This document shows positions 1 through 7,848 of a DNA stretch of 64,000 nt, piece by piece (the first letter of the stretch is position 1; each line of letters begins with the position of its first letter). The notes under the pieces were generated by a model that saw only the letters and a program-made list of their open reading frames with translations, was not told the DNA's origin and made no database searches. Source of the DNA: Mycolicibacterium wolinskyi (GTDB lineage: Bacteria > Actinomycetota > Actinomycetes > Mycobacteriales > Mycobacteriaceae); contig NZ_LQQA01000023.1 in assembly GCF_002101965.1 (NCBI RefSeq), positions 62,001 through 126,000 of the forward strand, written 5' to 3'. Both the position numbers and the translations under genes were made by a program.

Positions 1-794
1 CCGCGGGCCCGCGCCGGCGAACCGCCGGGTTGCGCCGTGAAGAGGTCTCGGCACTCGCGCTCATCTCGACGGACTACTACTGCCGCATGGAGCAGCGGCG
101 GGCTCCGCAGCCGTCGACGGAGGTGTTGGCCTCCTTGGCGCGGGCGCTGCGGTTGTCACTCGACGAACGTGATCACCTGTTCCGCCTGGCCGGGCACAAC
201 GCCCCGGCCCGGATTCCCACCGGTGAGCATGTCAGCCCGGCCACGATGCGGATTCTTGATCGCTTGCAGGACACACCGGCTCAGGTGATGTCGGCGTTGG
301 GCGAGACGTTGGTGCAGACACCCCCAGCGCGCGCTCTGCTGGGTGAAGAAACCACCTACCAAGGCTTCGCGCGCAGCGTGGTGTACCGGTGGTTCACCGA
401 CGAGGCGTCCCGCGAGCTGTATCCGGTCGAGGATCGCGCCGCCATCGGGCTGTCGTATGCCGCCGGCGCGAGGATGGCGTATGCGCGCGACGGGGCCGGA
501 TCGCGGGCCGCCCAGATCGTCGACGATCTGTTGAGTCGCAGCGCCGAGTTCGCCGAACTGTGGAAGCGCCACGACGTCGGACATGCTCCCGAACTGACCA
601 AACGCATCGTGCATCCCAAACTCGGTGTGCTCGAGGTGCAGTGCCAGATCCTCCACGATGCCGTGCACATGCACACGCAGTTGGTGTTCACGGCCGAGCC
701 CGGGACGCCCAGCCACGCCAAACTCACCGCGTTGGGTGCCGACCCGCAGTCCTACCTGCGCGATCTGCACGCCGAATCGCGGGTGAGCCAGTGA
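1..794 (+). CDS. MmyB-type XRE transcriptional regulator, 5' end outside window
   Basis: The reading frame is open to the left edge, and the in-frame bases before the first TTG (30) already encode the arginine-rich stretch that precedes the HTH in this family, so the true start lies outside. An XRE helix-turn-helix (GLRREEV, then DYYCRMEQRR) is followed by a C-terminal MmyB-like ligand-binding domain recognisable from VQTPPARALLGE, VYRWFTD and HPKLGVLEVQ. Members usually repress a neighbouring oxidoreductase, often in response to a fatty acid or other small ligand. It ends 3 bp from a convergent paralogue (798-1658). Its own target is not visible here. Confidence 0.85.
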   Translation, partial: AGPRRRTAGLRREEVSALALISTDYYCRMEQRRAPQPSTEVLASLARALRLSLDERDHLFRLAGHNAPARIPTGEHVSPATMRILDRLQDTPAQVMSALGETLVQTPPARALLGEETTYQGFARSVVYRWFTDEASRELYPVEDRAAIGLSYAAGARMAYARDGAGSRAAQIVDDLLSRSAEFAELWKRHDVGHAPELTKRIVHPKLGVLEVQCQILHDAVHMHTQLVFTAEPGTPSHAKLTALGADPQSYLRDLHAESRVSQ

Positions 795-797
795 GGT

Positions 798-1658
798 TCA
801 CCCGTCGAATCGGTGGTGGCCGATGACCGTCGAGAGTTTCAGCTTGGTATGGCTTTCCGAGCCCGGCACGGTCAGATAGATCACGACGCGCCGGTTGCGG
901 TCGGTGTCGAACAACACCTCGCGCTGCAGTTGGATCACACCGAGTGCGGGATGAACGATACGACACTGCCGGTTGATCCGGACCGCGTCCACGAGTCGTT
1001 CACGCCGCCAGATCTCGGCGAATTCGTCGCTGCGGCGCAACAGGAGCTTCACGAGATCTGAGGCCGGGCAGGTGTTTTCACGGTCCATCAGACTCCGGCG
1101 TAGATCGGCCACGATCTCGTCACCGATCGTCGAGTGCTCGGTCACCCCGTGGCGCAGCCGTTCGCCGGCGTCGGTGAACCACCGGTAGTAACCACTTCGC
1201 GACCACCCGCTGAAACCGGTCAACTCGCCGAAAAGCACCTTCGCCGAGGGTGTCTGGTGCAGAACCTCGCCCACCGCGTCGACGACCATCGCCGGTGTGT
1301 CGGCCAATCGGCCGAGTACATGCATGACACCGGGGTCCACATGCGCCGTGCCCAGAACCTCTCCGGCAAGGTCGTAGCCCGCCGCACTGAACAATCGGTC
1401 GCGGTCGGCTCGGTTGAATCGGAGGCCGCGCGCGATGCTCGCCAGCATGGCCGGCGACGGGCGCGGACCACAGGGCCGTTCCAGCCTGCCGTAATAGGCG
1501 GACGACACCGAACACAGTGCGGCGACCTCGTCGCGACGCAAACCAGGCGTGCGTCGGCGCCTGCCGCGCGGGAGACCGACGTCTTCTGGCTGCAATACTC
1601 GCCGGCGCGCACGCAACAGATCGGCCACGTCGGCGAGATCGCCATCAGCGGATGTCAC
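798..1658 (-). CDS. MmyB-type XRE transcriptional regulator
   Basis: 286-residue regulator with an N-terminal XRE HTH (TPGLRRDEVAALCSVSSAYY) and a C-terminal MmyB ligand-binding domain (LHQTPSAKVLFGE, YYRWFTDAGERL, HPALGVIQLQREV). A GTG at 1658 is chosen because the frame upstream loses family character and coincides with the shadow of the SDR gene. It is divergent from the SDR at 1806-2747 across 147 bp. An MmyB regulator divergent from an SDR is a recurrent actinobacterial arrangement, so this protein probably controls that gene and itself. It is a paralogue of the regulator at the left edge. Confidence 0.85.
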   Translation of the reverse strand: MTSADGDLADVADLLRARRRVLQPEDVGLPRGRRRRTPGLRRDEVAALCSVSSAYYGRLERPCGPRPSPAMLASIARGLRFNRADRDRLFSAAGYDLAGEVLGTAHVDPGVMHVLGRLADTPAMVVDAVGEVLHQTPSAKVLFGELTGFSGWSRSGYYRWFTDAGERLRHGVTEHSTIGDEIVADLRRSLMDRENTCPASDLVKLLLRRSDEFAEIWRRERLVDAVRINRQCRIVHPALGVIQLQREVLFDTDRNRRVVIYLTVPGSESHTKLKLSTVIGHHRFDG

Positions 1659-1805
1659 GACTCGATGGTCGATGAGGCCACGTTCCCGCGGAAGGGCCCG
1701 GCCATCGGGGGATCGGCGATCAGTGGATAACCCGCCCCTGAATGTGTGCCCAGGACACTGGCAGCTTGGAATCACAGAGCTGACAACGCACCGAGGAGAA
1801 CTGTG

Positions 1806-2747
1806 ATGCCGCGCAATGCAGAAGTGGACGTGCCGGACCTGAGCGGCAAACTGGCCGTGATCACCGGTGGTAGCGACGGCATCGGTTTCGGGCTCGCAGG
1901 GCGGTTGGCGGCGGCCGGTGCCGAGGTCATTCTGCCGGTGCGCAACACCGACAAGGGTCGTGACGCCGTCGCCCGTATCGGTGCCGCGGTGCCCAACGCC
2001 CGGGTCGGCATCCGGCGGCTGGATCTGTCGTCGTTGCAGTCGGTCGCTGACCTTGCCGGTGAGCTTGTCGACGAGGGCCGACCGGTGCACCTGCTGATCA
2101 ACAACGCCGGCGTGATGAGCCCGCCGAATCGGCAAACCACCGCCGACGGTTTCGAACTGCAGTGGGGGACCAACCATCTCGGGCACTTTGCGCTCACCGC
2201 GCGCCTGCTGCCCGTGCTGAGGGCGGGCCGGGCGCGGGTGACGACGCAGTCGAGTGTCGCCGCGGAACGGAACGCCATCAATTGGGACGATCTGAACTTC
2301 GAGAAGTCCTACTCGGAGGGCAAGGCCTACAGCCAGTCCAAGATCGCCAACCTGATGTTCGGCCTCGAGCTCGACCGCCGCAGCGTGCGCGCCGGGTGGG
2401 GCATCACCAGCAATGTCTCACACCCCGGCGTGACGCCGACCAACCTGCTGGCCGCCCAACCGCAGATGGGTCGCAGCCGCGACACGCTTCAGGTCCGCGT
2501 GGTCCGGCTGATGGCCCGGCTCGGGTTGGTCAACAAATCCGTCGCCGAGGGCATGCTGCCTGCCCTGTATGCCGCCACCAGCCCGCACGCGCAGGGCGGC
2601 AAGTTCTACGGCCCGAGCGGGTTTCGGCATCTGGCGGGCCCACCTGCCGAGCAGGACGTCTACAAGCCCGCCCGCGATGCTGCGGAGGCCGCCCGCCTGT
2701 GGGACGTGTCCGAACGGCTCGCCGGCGTCGACTTCGCCGTGCGATAG
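1806..2747 (+). CDS. short-chain dehydrogenase/reductase
   Basis: 313-residue SDR. The Rossmann glycine motif (TGGSDGIGFG) lies near residue 20, NNAGVMSP near residue 100, and the catalytic YSQSKIAN (YxxxK) near residue 180. The ATG at 1806 is preceded by the Shine-Dalgarno CGAGGAGAA (1791-1799); an earlier in-frame ATG at 1746 lacks one. The sequence resembles the retinol-dehydrogenase/protochlorophyllide-reductase-like SDRs. Substrate is unknown. It is divergent from the MmyB regulator at 798-1658, which probably regulates it. Confidence 0.88.
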   Translation: MPRNAEVDVPDLSGKLAVITGGSDGIGFGLAGRLAAAGAEVILPVRNTDKGRDAVARIGAAVPNARVGIRRLDLSSLQSVADLAGELVDEGRPVHLLINNAGVMSPPNRQTTADGFELQWGTNHLGHFALTARLLPVLRAGRARVTTQSSVAAERNAINWDDLNFEKSYSEGKAYSQSKIANLMFGLELDRRSVRAGWGITSNVSHPGVTPTNLLAAQPQMGRSRDTLQVRVVRLMARLGLVNKSVAEGMLPALYAATSPHAQGGKFYGPSGFRHLAGPPAEQDVYKPARDAAEAARLWDVSERLAGVDFAVR

Positions 2748-2753
2748 GGATCG

Positions 2754-3602
2754 TCAGCGCGCGAAGCAGTCGTCTTCGCCGCCGGCCGGAAGGGCGGCGT
2801 TCTCGGTCGAAAAGTGCGCTACCACACCGTTTTTCTCCACGGCCACGCTGTCGGCGTGCACGCCGAGCGGGAAGTTGTCGGTCTGGCTCGCCAGGAAGTC
2901 GTCGAGCATCGGCTGCAAGTCGCTGATCGCGCCCATCCCCGGCCCGGTCGCGTCGACGATCTGCAACGCGAGACCGCCTTTCGCACTGACCTCCGGTTTC
3001 ACGGTCACGCTGGCCAGCACGCTGTTGAGCTCGAGGGTGCCGTCGTCGGGATTGCTCGTCACATCGGTGACCAACTGACCGAGCACCGGGATCGCCGATT
3101 GGATCGACTCTTTGATGCCGTCGGCCGGCCAGGTCACGTCGGCGTCCAACGAGCCCATCGTCCCGGCGCTACCCGGACCGTCTTCGAGCCGCAGATTCCG
3201 GATGGCGATGTCGAACCGCATGCCCTTGGCCTCGCGGATCTGCTTCCCGGCGGTCTGGATGTCGATGACGGTGTAGTCCCCGGTGAAGTGCTGCCACAGG
3301 AACGGCGGCATCGACGCGAGTTGCACCGTGGACGTATCGCCCATCAGGCACTGCAGCGTCGCGGCGACGATGCTCTTGGCGCGGTCGCGCGCATACCACT
3401 CGGCCGCCCCGAGACCGGCCACGACCAGGACCAGGACGACGGCAGCGCTCACCAGGATCTTGAGCCCGCGGCGCTTGGGCGGTGCCGGTGGCTCGGGCGA
3501 CGGCAGGGCGCTACGCGCGAACTGGATGGTGGCGTCGTCGAACGGCGAAGGCGCGCTGCCGGGTCGGTTCCACGGTTGATCGCCCCTCGGCGGGTATGTC
3601 AC
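2754..3602 (-). CDS. DUF2993 (LmeA-like) membrane-anchored protein
   Basis: 282 residues with a GTG start. A proline-rich cytoplasmic N-terminus (about 1-45) precedes one transmembrane segment (about 47-70, ILVSAAVVLVLVVAGLGAAE) and an extracytoplasmic DUF2993 domain (about 72-282). DUF2993 includes mycobacterial LmeA, a periplasmic protein needed for lipomannan elongation, and the fold resembles lipid-binding tubular domains. The topology suggests a membrane-tethered envelope protein that may bind lipid or glycolipid; exact function is unknown. It is convergent with the SDR (6-bp gap) and lies downstream of dapD on the same strand (29-bp gap), so co-transcription with dapD is possible. Confidence 0.75.
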   Translation of the reverse strand: MTYPPRGDQPWNRPGSAPSPFDDATIQFARSALPSPEPPAPPKRRGLKILVSAAVVLVLVVAGLGAAEWYARDRAKSIVAATLQCLMGDTSTVQLASMPPFLWQHFTGDYTVIDIQTAGKQIREAKGMRFDIAIRNLRLEDGPGSAGTMGSLDADVTWPADGIKESIQSAIPVLGQLVTDVTSNPDDGTLELNSVLASVTVKPEVSAKGGLALQIVDATGPGMGAISDLQPMLDDFLASQTDNFPLGVHADSVAVEKNGVVAHFSTENAALPAGGEDDCFAR

Positions 3603-3631
3603 CCGCCCGATTCTGCCTCACCGGCCATGAG

Positions 3632-4576
3632 TCAGTTCGCGTGCAGGGCCTCGTTGAGGGTGATGCCGGTGCCGTCGCGCTTGACGACCTCGACCGCACC
3701 CGAAAGCGAGTTGCGGCGGAACAGCAGGTTGCTTGCGCCCGACAGGTCCTTGGCCTTCGTCGTCTGACCGTCGGCGGTGGTCACCTTGGTTCCGCCGGTC
3801 ACGTAGAGGCCGGCTTCGACGACGCAGTCGTCGCCGAGCGAGATACCGAGACCCGCGTTGGCGCCGAGCAGGCAGCGCTTGCCCACCGAGATGACCTCGG
3901 TCCCGCCGCCGGACAACGTGCCCATGATCGACGCGCCGCCGCCGATGTCGGAGCCGTCATCCACCACGACACCGGCCGAGATACGGCCCTCGACCATCGA
4001 CGTGCCCAGGGTTCCGGCGTTGAAGTTCACGAATCCCTCGTGCATGACCGTGGTGCCCGAGGCCAGGTGCGCGCCCAGCCGAACCCGGTCGGCGTCGGCG
4101 ATGCGCACGCCCGTCGGCGTCACGTAGTCGACCATGCGGGGGAACTTGTCGATCCCGTACACCGCGACCGCGCCGCGACGCCGCAGCCGGGCGCGAGTGG
4201 TCTCGAACCCGTCGACCGCGCACGGACCGAAGTTCGTCCACACCACGTTGGCCAGCACCCCGAAGATGCCGTCCATGTTGGCGCCGTGCGGCGCGATGAG
4301 GCGGTGTGACAGGAGGTGCAGCCGCAGGTAGGCGTCATGGGTGTCGGCCGGCTTGTCGTCGAGGTCGGCGATCGTCGTACGTACCGCCACGACCTCGACA
4401 TTGCGATCCTCGTCCTTACCGGTGAGGCCGGCGAACTCGGCGGGGATGTCGTTGCCGCTGAGCCGGACCGTTCCGGCCGGAGCGTCCGCGCTCAGCTCGG
4501 GGGCGGGAAACCAGGTGTCCAGGACGGTTCCGTCGGCGGCGATGGTGGCCAGGCCGACGCCAGATGCTGCAGTCAC
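3632..4576 (-). CDS. dapD: tetrahydrodipicolinate N-succinyltransferase
   Basis: 314 residues, close to the about 317 of M. tuberculosis DapD. It transfers succinyl from succinyl-CoA to tetrahydrodipicolinate in the diaminopimelate/lysine pathway feeding peptidoglycan. The N-terminal half is an actinobacterial DapD-type domain; from about residue 165 hexapeptide repeats of a left-handed beta helix are visible (ISAGVVVDDGSDIGGGASI, VGKRCLLGANAGLGISLGDD). GTG at 4576 is chosen because it begins VTAASGVGLATIA, matching the family; an earlier in-frame start would run through dapE on the opposite strand. A TACCGT hexamer sits 8 nt before the GTG, suggesting a near-leaderless transcript. Confidence 0.93.
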   Translation of the reverse strand: MTAASGVGLATIAADGTVLDTWFPAPELSADAPAGTVRLSGNDIPAEFAGLTGKDEDRNVEVVAVRTTIADLDDKPADTHDAYLRLHLLSHRLIAPHGANMDGIFGVLANVVWTNFGPCAVDGFETTRARLRRRGAVAVYGIDKFPRMVDYVTPTGVRIADADRVRLGAHLASGTTVMHEGFVNFNAGTLGTSMVEGRISAGVVVDDGSDIGGGASIMGTLSGGGTEVISVGKRCLLGANAGLGISLGDDCVVEAGLYVTGGTKVTTADGQTTKAKDLSGASNLLFRRNSLSGAVEVVKRDGTGITLNEALHAN

Positions 4577-4610
4577 GGAGCTACACGGTACTGGACTAGC
4601 CTCGGTGTCC
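4577..4610. promoter_or_regulatory. 34-bp divergent dapD/dapE promoter region
   Basis: Only 34 bp separate the dapD GTG and dapE ATG. The plus strand has a -10-like TAGCCT (4597-4602) 8 nt before the dapE ATG; the minus strand has TACCGT (revcomp of 4585-4590) 8 nt before the dapD GTG. Neither start has a clear Shine-Dalgarno, so both mRNAs are probably leaderless or nearly so, with -35 regions inside the opposite gene. This is inference from spacing. Confidence 0.5.
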
Positions 4611-5678
4611 ATGGGGCTAGACCTGCGCGCCGATCCGATCGCACTGACCGCGGCGCTTGTCGACATCCCCAGCGAGTCGCGACACGAACAGCGCATCGCC
4701 GACGAGATCGAGGCGGCGCTGCGCGCGCAGGCCCCGGCGTTCGAGGTGATCCGCAACGGCGACGCCGTGCTGGCCCGCACGAATCTGGGCCGGTCGTCGC
4801 GCGTGATGCTGGCCGGTCACATCGACACGGTGCCCGCGGCCGACAACCTGCCGAGCCGTGTCGTCGACGGGGAGATGTATGGCTGCGGCACATCGGACAT
4901 GAAGTCCGGTGATGCGGTGTTCCTGCATCTCGCGGCCACGATCGCCGAGCCGTCGCACGACATCACGCTCGTGATGTACGACTGCGAGGAGATCGAATCG
5001 AGCGCCAACGGTCTCGGCCGCATCGAGCGCGAGCTACCCGACTGGCTCGTCGCCGACGTCGCGATCCTGGGTGAGCCGTCCGGCGGCTACATCGAGGCGG
5101 GCTGCCAGGGCACCATCCGGGTCGTCGTCCGGGCCGCCGGGACGCGGGCACACTCAGCGCGATCGTGGCTCGGCGACAACGCGATCCACAAACTCGGTGC
5201 GGTTCTCGACCGGTTGTCGGCCTACCAGGCGCGTTCGGTCGACATCGACGGGTGCGTGTACCGCGAGGGCCTCTCGGCGGTCCGTATCGACGGCGGCATC
5301 GCCGGCAACGTCATCCCCGACGCCGCGGCCGTCACGGTGAACTTCCGGTTCGCACCGGACCGCAGCGTCGACCAGGCCGTGGCTCACGTGCACGAGGTGT
5401 TCGACGGGCTCGATGTGACCATCGAACTCACCGACGCCGCGGCAGGAGCGCTACCGGGGCTGTCGAAGCCCGCCGCGGCCGCGCTGATCGCTGCCGCAGG
5501 CGGCCAGGTGCGTGCCAAATACGGCTGGACCGACGTCGCGCGTTTCGCCGCCCTGGGGATCCCGGCGGTCAACTACGGGCCCGGCGACCCCAACCTCGCG
5601 CACCGCGTCGACGAGCGCGTGCCGGTCGCGGCGATCACCGCCGCGACCGGCACGCTGCGCGGCTATCTGACGAGCTGA
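4611..5678 (+). CDS. dapE: succinyl-diaminopimelate desuccinylase
   Basis: 355 residues, the usual length for actinobacterial DapE. This M20 zinc hydrolase removes succinate from N-succinyl-LL-diaminopimelate. Metal-ligand motifs are visible: GHIDTVPA near residue 65, CGTSDMKSGD near 95 and the YDCEEIES glutamate pair near 127. The dimerisation domain spans about 165-270. ATG at 4611 begins MGLDLRADPIALT, typical of the family; an earlier in-frame start would overlap dapD. It is divergent from dapD, so two steps of the succinylase branch share one intergenic region. Confidence 0.93.
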   Translation: MGLDLRADPIALTAALVDIPSESRHEQRIADEIEAALRAQAPAFEVIRNGDAVLARTNLGRSSRVMLAGHIDTVPAADNLPSRVVDGEMYGCGTSDMKSGDAVFLHLAATIAEPSHDITLVMYDCEEIESSANGLGRIERELPDWLVADVAILGEPSGGYIEAGCQGTIRVVVRAAGTRAHSARSWLGDNAIHKLGAVLDRLSAYQARSVDIDGCVYREGLSAVRIDGGIAGNVIPDAAAVTVNFRFAPDRSVDQAVAHVHEVFDGLDVTIELTDAAAGALPGLSKPAAAALIAAAGGQVRAKYGWTDVARFAALGIPAVNYGPGDPNLAHRVDERVPVAAITAATGTLRGYLTS

Positions 5679-5697
5679 CCGGGCTACCGTTGAACAG

Positions 5698-6063
5698 GTG
5701 AGCAGCGTTCGCGTCGACAGCTGGATCTGGGCCGTGCGGATCACCAAGACCCGCTCCGCGGCCGCAGCGGCCTGCCGGGGTGGGCATGTTCGCGTCAACG
5801 ACGTCGCGGCCAAGCCGGCACAGCACGTCAGCCCCGGTGACGAGGTGCGGGTCCGGTTGGACGGCCGCGAACGGATCGTCGAGGTGGTGCGGCCGATCGC
5901 CAAACGAGTCGGAGCGGCGATCGCCGCCGAATGCCTGATCGACCGCAGCCCGCCACCCCCGCCCAAGGAGATACTGGCCGCCGTACCGGTGCGCGACCGG
6001 GGCGCCGGCCGGCCCACGAAACGCGAACGGCGAGAACTGAATCGGTTGCGCGGCTATTCGTGA
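5698..6063 (+). CDS. S4-domain RNA-binding protein (Hsp15-like)
   Basis: 121 residues. The N-terminal S4 domain (about 3-65: RVDSWIWAVRITKTRSAA, then GGHVRVND and VSPGDEVRV) resembles E. coli Hsp15, which rescues stalled 50S subunits carrying nascent chains. A basic tail (RPTKRERRELNRLRG) follows. GTG at 5698 has no SD, but a TACCGT hexamer (5685-5690) lies 7 nt upstream, so the mRNA is probably leaderless. It follows dapE by 19 bp. Role in ribosome or RNA quality control is inferred from the family only. Confidence 0.85.
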   Translation: MSSVRVDSWIWAVRITKTRSAAAAACRGGHVRVNDVAAKPAQHVSPGDEVRVRLDGRERIVEVVRPIAKRVGAAIAAECLIDRSPPPPPKEILAAVPVRDRGAGRPTKRERRELNRLRGYS

Positions 6064-6134
6064 CCGGATAATCGGTTGCACCCGTGGCTATCATGGGTGA
6101 TTGCAACTGCTGTCGACCGAGGTGGGCCGAAAAC

Positions 6135-6164
6135 ATGCTGGGAGACGACGAGATCTCCGGGTAA
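6135..6164 (+). CDS. putative 9-residue leader peptide upstream of ABC-F gene
   Basis: An ATG at 6135 opens a 9-codon ORF (MLGDDEISG) ending in TAA at 6162-6164. The purine-rich GAGGTGGG (6119-6126) lies about 9-10 nt upstream and could serve as Shine-Dalgarno. The ORF sits in the 171-nt gap before an ABC-F gene, followed by a small CGGGT/ACCCG hairpin (6157-6169) and a 7-bp hairpin at 6198-6216. Antibiotic-resistance ABC-F genes in several bacteria are controlled by ribosome-mediated attenuation at such leaders. There is no homology evidence, so this is a candidate only. Confidence 0.4.
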   Translation: MLGDDEISG

Positions 6165-6197
6165 TACCCGCGAGCCGATTCTGTCGTCCTGTCCTCA

Positions 6198-6216
6198 CTG
6201 CGGCCGTATGCCGCAG
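6198..6216 (+). promoter_or_regulatory. leader hairpin before ABC-F gene (possible attenuator/anti-SD element)
   Basis: CTGCGGC (6198-6204) and GCCGCAG (6210-6216) form a perfect 7-bp stem with a 5-nt loop. Four nt downstream lies TTTGGAG, the only SD candidate for the ABC-F ATG at 6235. No U-tract follows, so it looks like a translational or alternative-fold element rather than a complete intrinsic terminator. Confidence 0.4.
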
Positions 6217-6234
6217 ACTCTTTGGAGTTCCAGC

Positions 6235-7848
6235 ATGTCTATTGTCTGTTCGAATCTGTCGTTTTCGTGGCCCGATGACACCGAGTTGTTCTCGGAGCTG
6301 TCGTTCACCGTCGGCCCTGGCCGCACCGGACTCGTCGCACCCAACGGCGCCGGAAAGAGCACGCTGCTCAAGTTGATTGCCGGCGAGCTCAAACCGACGG
6401 CCGGTTCGGTGACCGTGAACGGCACCGTCGGCTACCTGCCGCAGACCTTGCCTTTCGTCGCTGACCTCACGGTGTCTGCCGTGCTCGGCGTGGCGCCGGT
6501 GCTCGATGCGCTCGCGGCGCTGGCCGCCGGTGACGCGAGCGAGGAGATCTTCACGATCATCGGCGATGATTGGGACATCGAGGAGCGGTCACGTGCCCAG
6601 TTGGATCGGCTCGGCCTCGAAAAGCTCGAGCTCGACCGGACGTTGGGAACGCTGTCCGGTGGGGAGGTGGTGTCGTTGGGTCTTGCGGCGCAACTGCTGA
6701 AGCGGCCCGATGTGCTGCTGCTCGACGAGCCGACCAACAACCTGGATCTGGATGCGCGGCAACGTCTTTACGCAGCACTCGACGACTATGCCGGGTGTCT
6801 GCTGCTGGTCAGTCACGACCGCGTGCTGCTGGACCGGATGGATCAGATCGCCGAGCTGTATCGCGGTGAAATCATCTTCTACGGCGGGAATTTCACTGCG
6901 TACCAGGAGATCGTGGAGGCCGGTCAGCGGGTGGCCGAGAGCAACATTCGCAACGCCGAACAGCAGCTCAAGCGCGAGAAGCGCCAGATGCAGGAGGCGC
7001 GCGAGCGGGCGGCGCGGCGGGCGAGCAATGCCGCGCGAAACATCAAGGACGCCGGGTTGCCGAAAATCATTGCGGGCAAGCTCAAACGCGATGCGCAGGA
7101 GTCGGCGGGACGGGCCGACGACGTGCATTCGCGGCGGGTGGACGATGCGCGGTCGCGGCTCGACGACGCCGAACGCGCGTTGCGCGATGACAAGGTCATC
7201 GTGCTCGACCTGCCCGACACCGTCGTGCCCGCCGGCCGGACCTTGTTCGTGGGCGAAGGTTTGCAGATCGCCCGTGGCGGGCGGAAGTTGTTCGCCGACA
7301 CGGGAATCGACGTCTCCGTACGTGGCCCGGAGCGGATCGCGCTGACCGGCGCCAACGGTGCCGGGAAGTCGACGCTACTGCGGATCATCGACGGGCAACT
7401 CGAGCCCGATGCCGGGACGGTGCAGCGCGCCGACGGGCGAATCGCCTACCTGTCGCAACGGTTGGATCTGCTCGATCCGGAGCGGACGGTCGCCGAGAGT
7501 CTGGCTGCCGCGGCCCCGAGCCTGTCGCACACCCGCAGGATGCATCTGTTGGCGCAGTTCCTCTTCCGGGGCGATCGCATCCACCTGCCGGTCAAGGTGC
7601 TGTCCGGCGGCGAGCGGCTGCGGGCGACGCTGGCCTGCGTGCTCTACGCCGAGCCGGCGCCACAGCTGCTGCTGCTCGACGAACCGACCAACAACCTCGA
7701 CCTGGTCAGTGTCGGGCAGCTGGAATCGGCGCTCAACGCTTATCGAGGCGCGTTCATCGTCGTCAGCCACGACGACCGATTCCTGGACACGATCGGCATC
7801 GACCGTTCGTGGCGCCTCGAGGGCGGCGAGTTGACGGTTACAGGTTGA
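6235..7848 (+). CDS. ABC-F family ATP-binding protein
   Basis: 537 residues and no membrane segments. Two ABC domains are present: Walker A APNGAGKSTLLK near residue 38 with LSGGEVVSLGLA and LLLDEPTNNLDLDARQ, and Walker A GANGAGKSTLLR near 370 with LSGGERLRATLA and LLLDEPTNNLDLVS. A charged linker rich in Arg, Ala and Glu (about 235-310) joins them. This soluble tandem layout defines ABC-F proteins, which act on the ribosome; some give target protection against macrolides, lincosamides or pleuromutilins. ATG at 6235 follows TTTGGAG. The upstream leader suggests drug-responsive control. It ends overlapping the convergent gene at 7838-8635 by 11 bp. Whether it confers resistance is not determinable here. 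Confidence 0.9.
   Translation: MSIVCSNLSFSWPDDTELFSELSFTVGPGRTGLVAPNGAGKSTLLKLIAGELKPTAGSVTVNGTVGYLPQTLPFVADLTVSAVLGVAPVLDALAALAAGDASEEIFTIIGDDWDIEERSRAQLDRLGLEKLELDRTLGTLSGGEVVSLGLAAQLLKRPDVLLLDEPTNNLDLDARQRLYAALDDYAGCLLLVSHDRVLLDRMDQIAELYRGEIIFYGGNFTAYQEIVEAGQRVAESNIRNAEQQLKREKRQMQEARERAARRASNAARNIKDAGLPKIIAGKLKRDAQESAGRADDVHSRRVDDARSRLDDAERALRDDKVIVLDLPDTVVPAGRTLFVGEGLQIARGGRKLFADTGIDVSVRGPERIALTGANGAGKSTLLRIIDGQLEPDAGTVQRADGRIAYLSQRLDLLDPERTVAESLAAAAPSLSHTRRMHLLAQFLFRGDRIHLPVKVLSGGERLRATLACVLYAEPAPQLLLLDEPTNNLDLVSVGQLESALNAYRGAFIVVSHDDRFLDTIGIDRSWRLEGGELTVTG

Noticed and set aside
6064..6134. WhiB7-type promoter before the ABC-F gene
   Set aside because: No AT-rich box next to a -35/-10 pair could be recognised.
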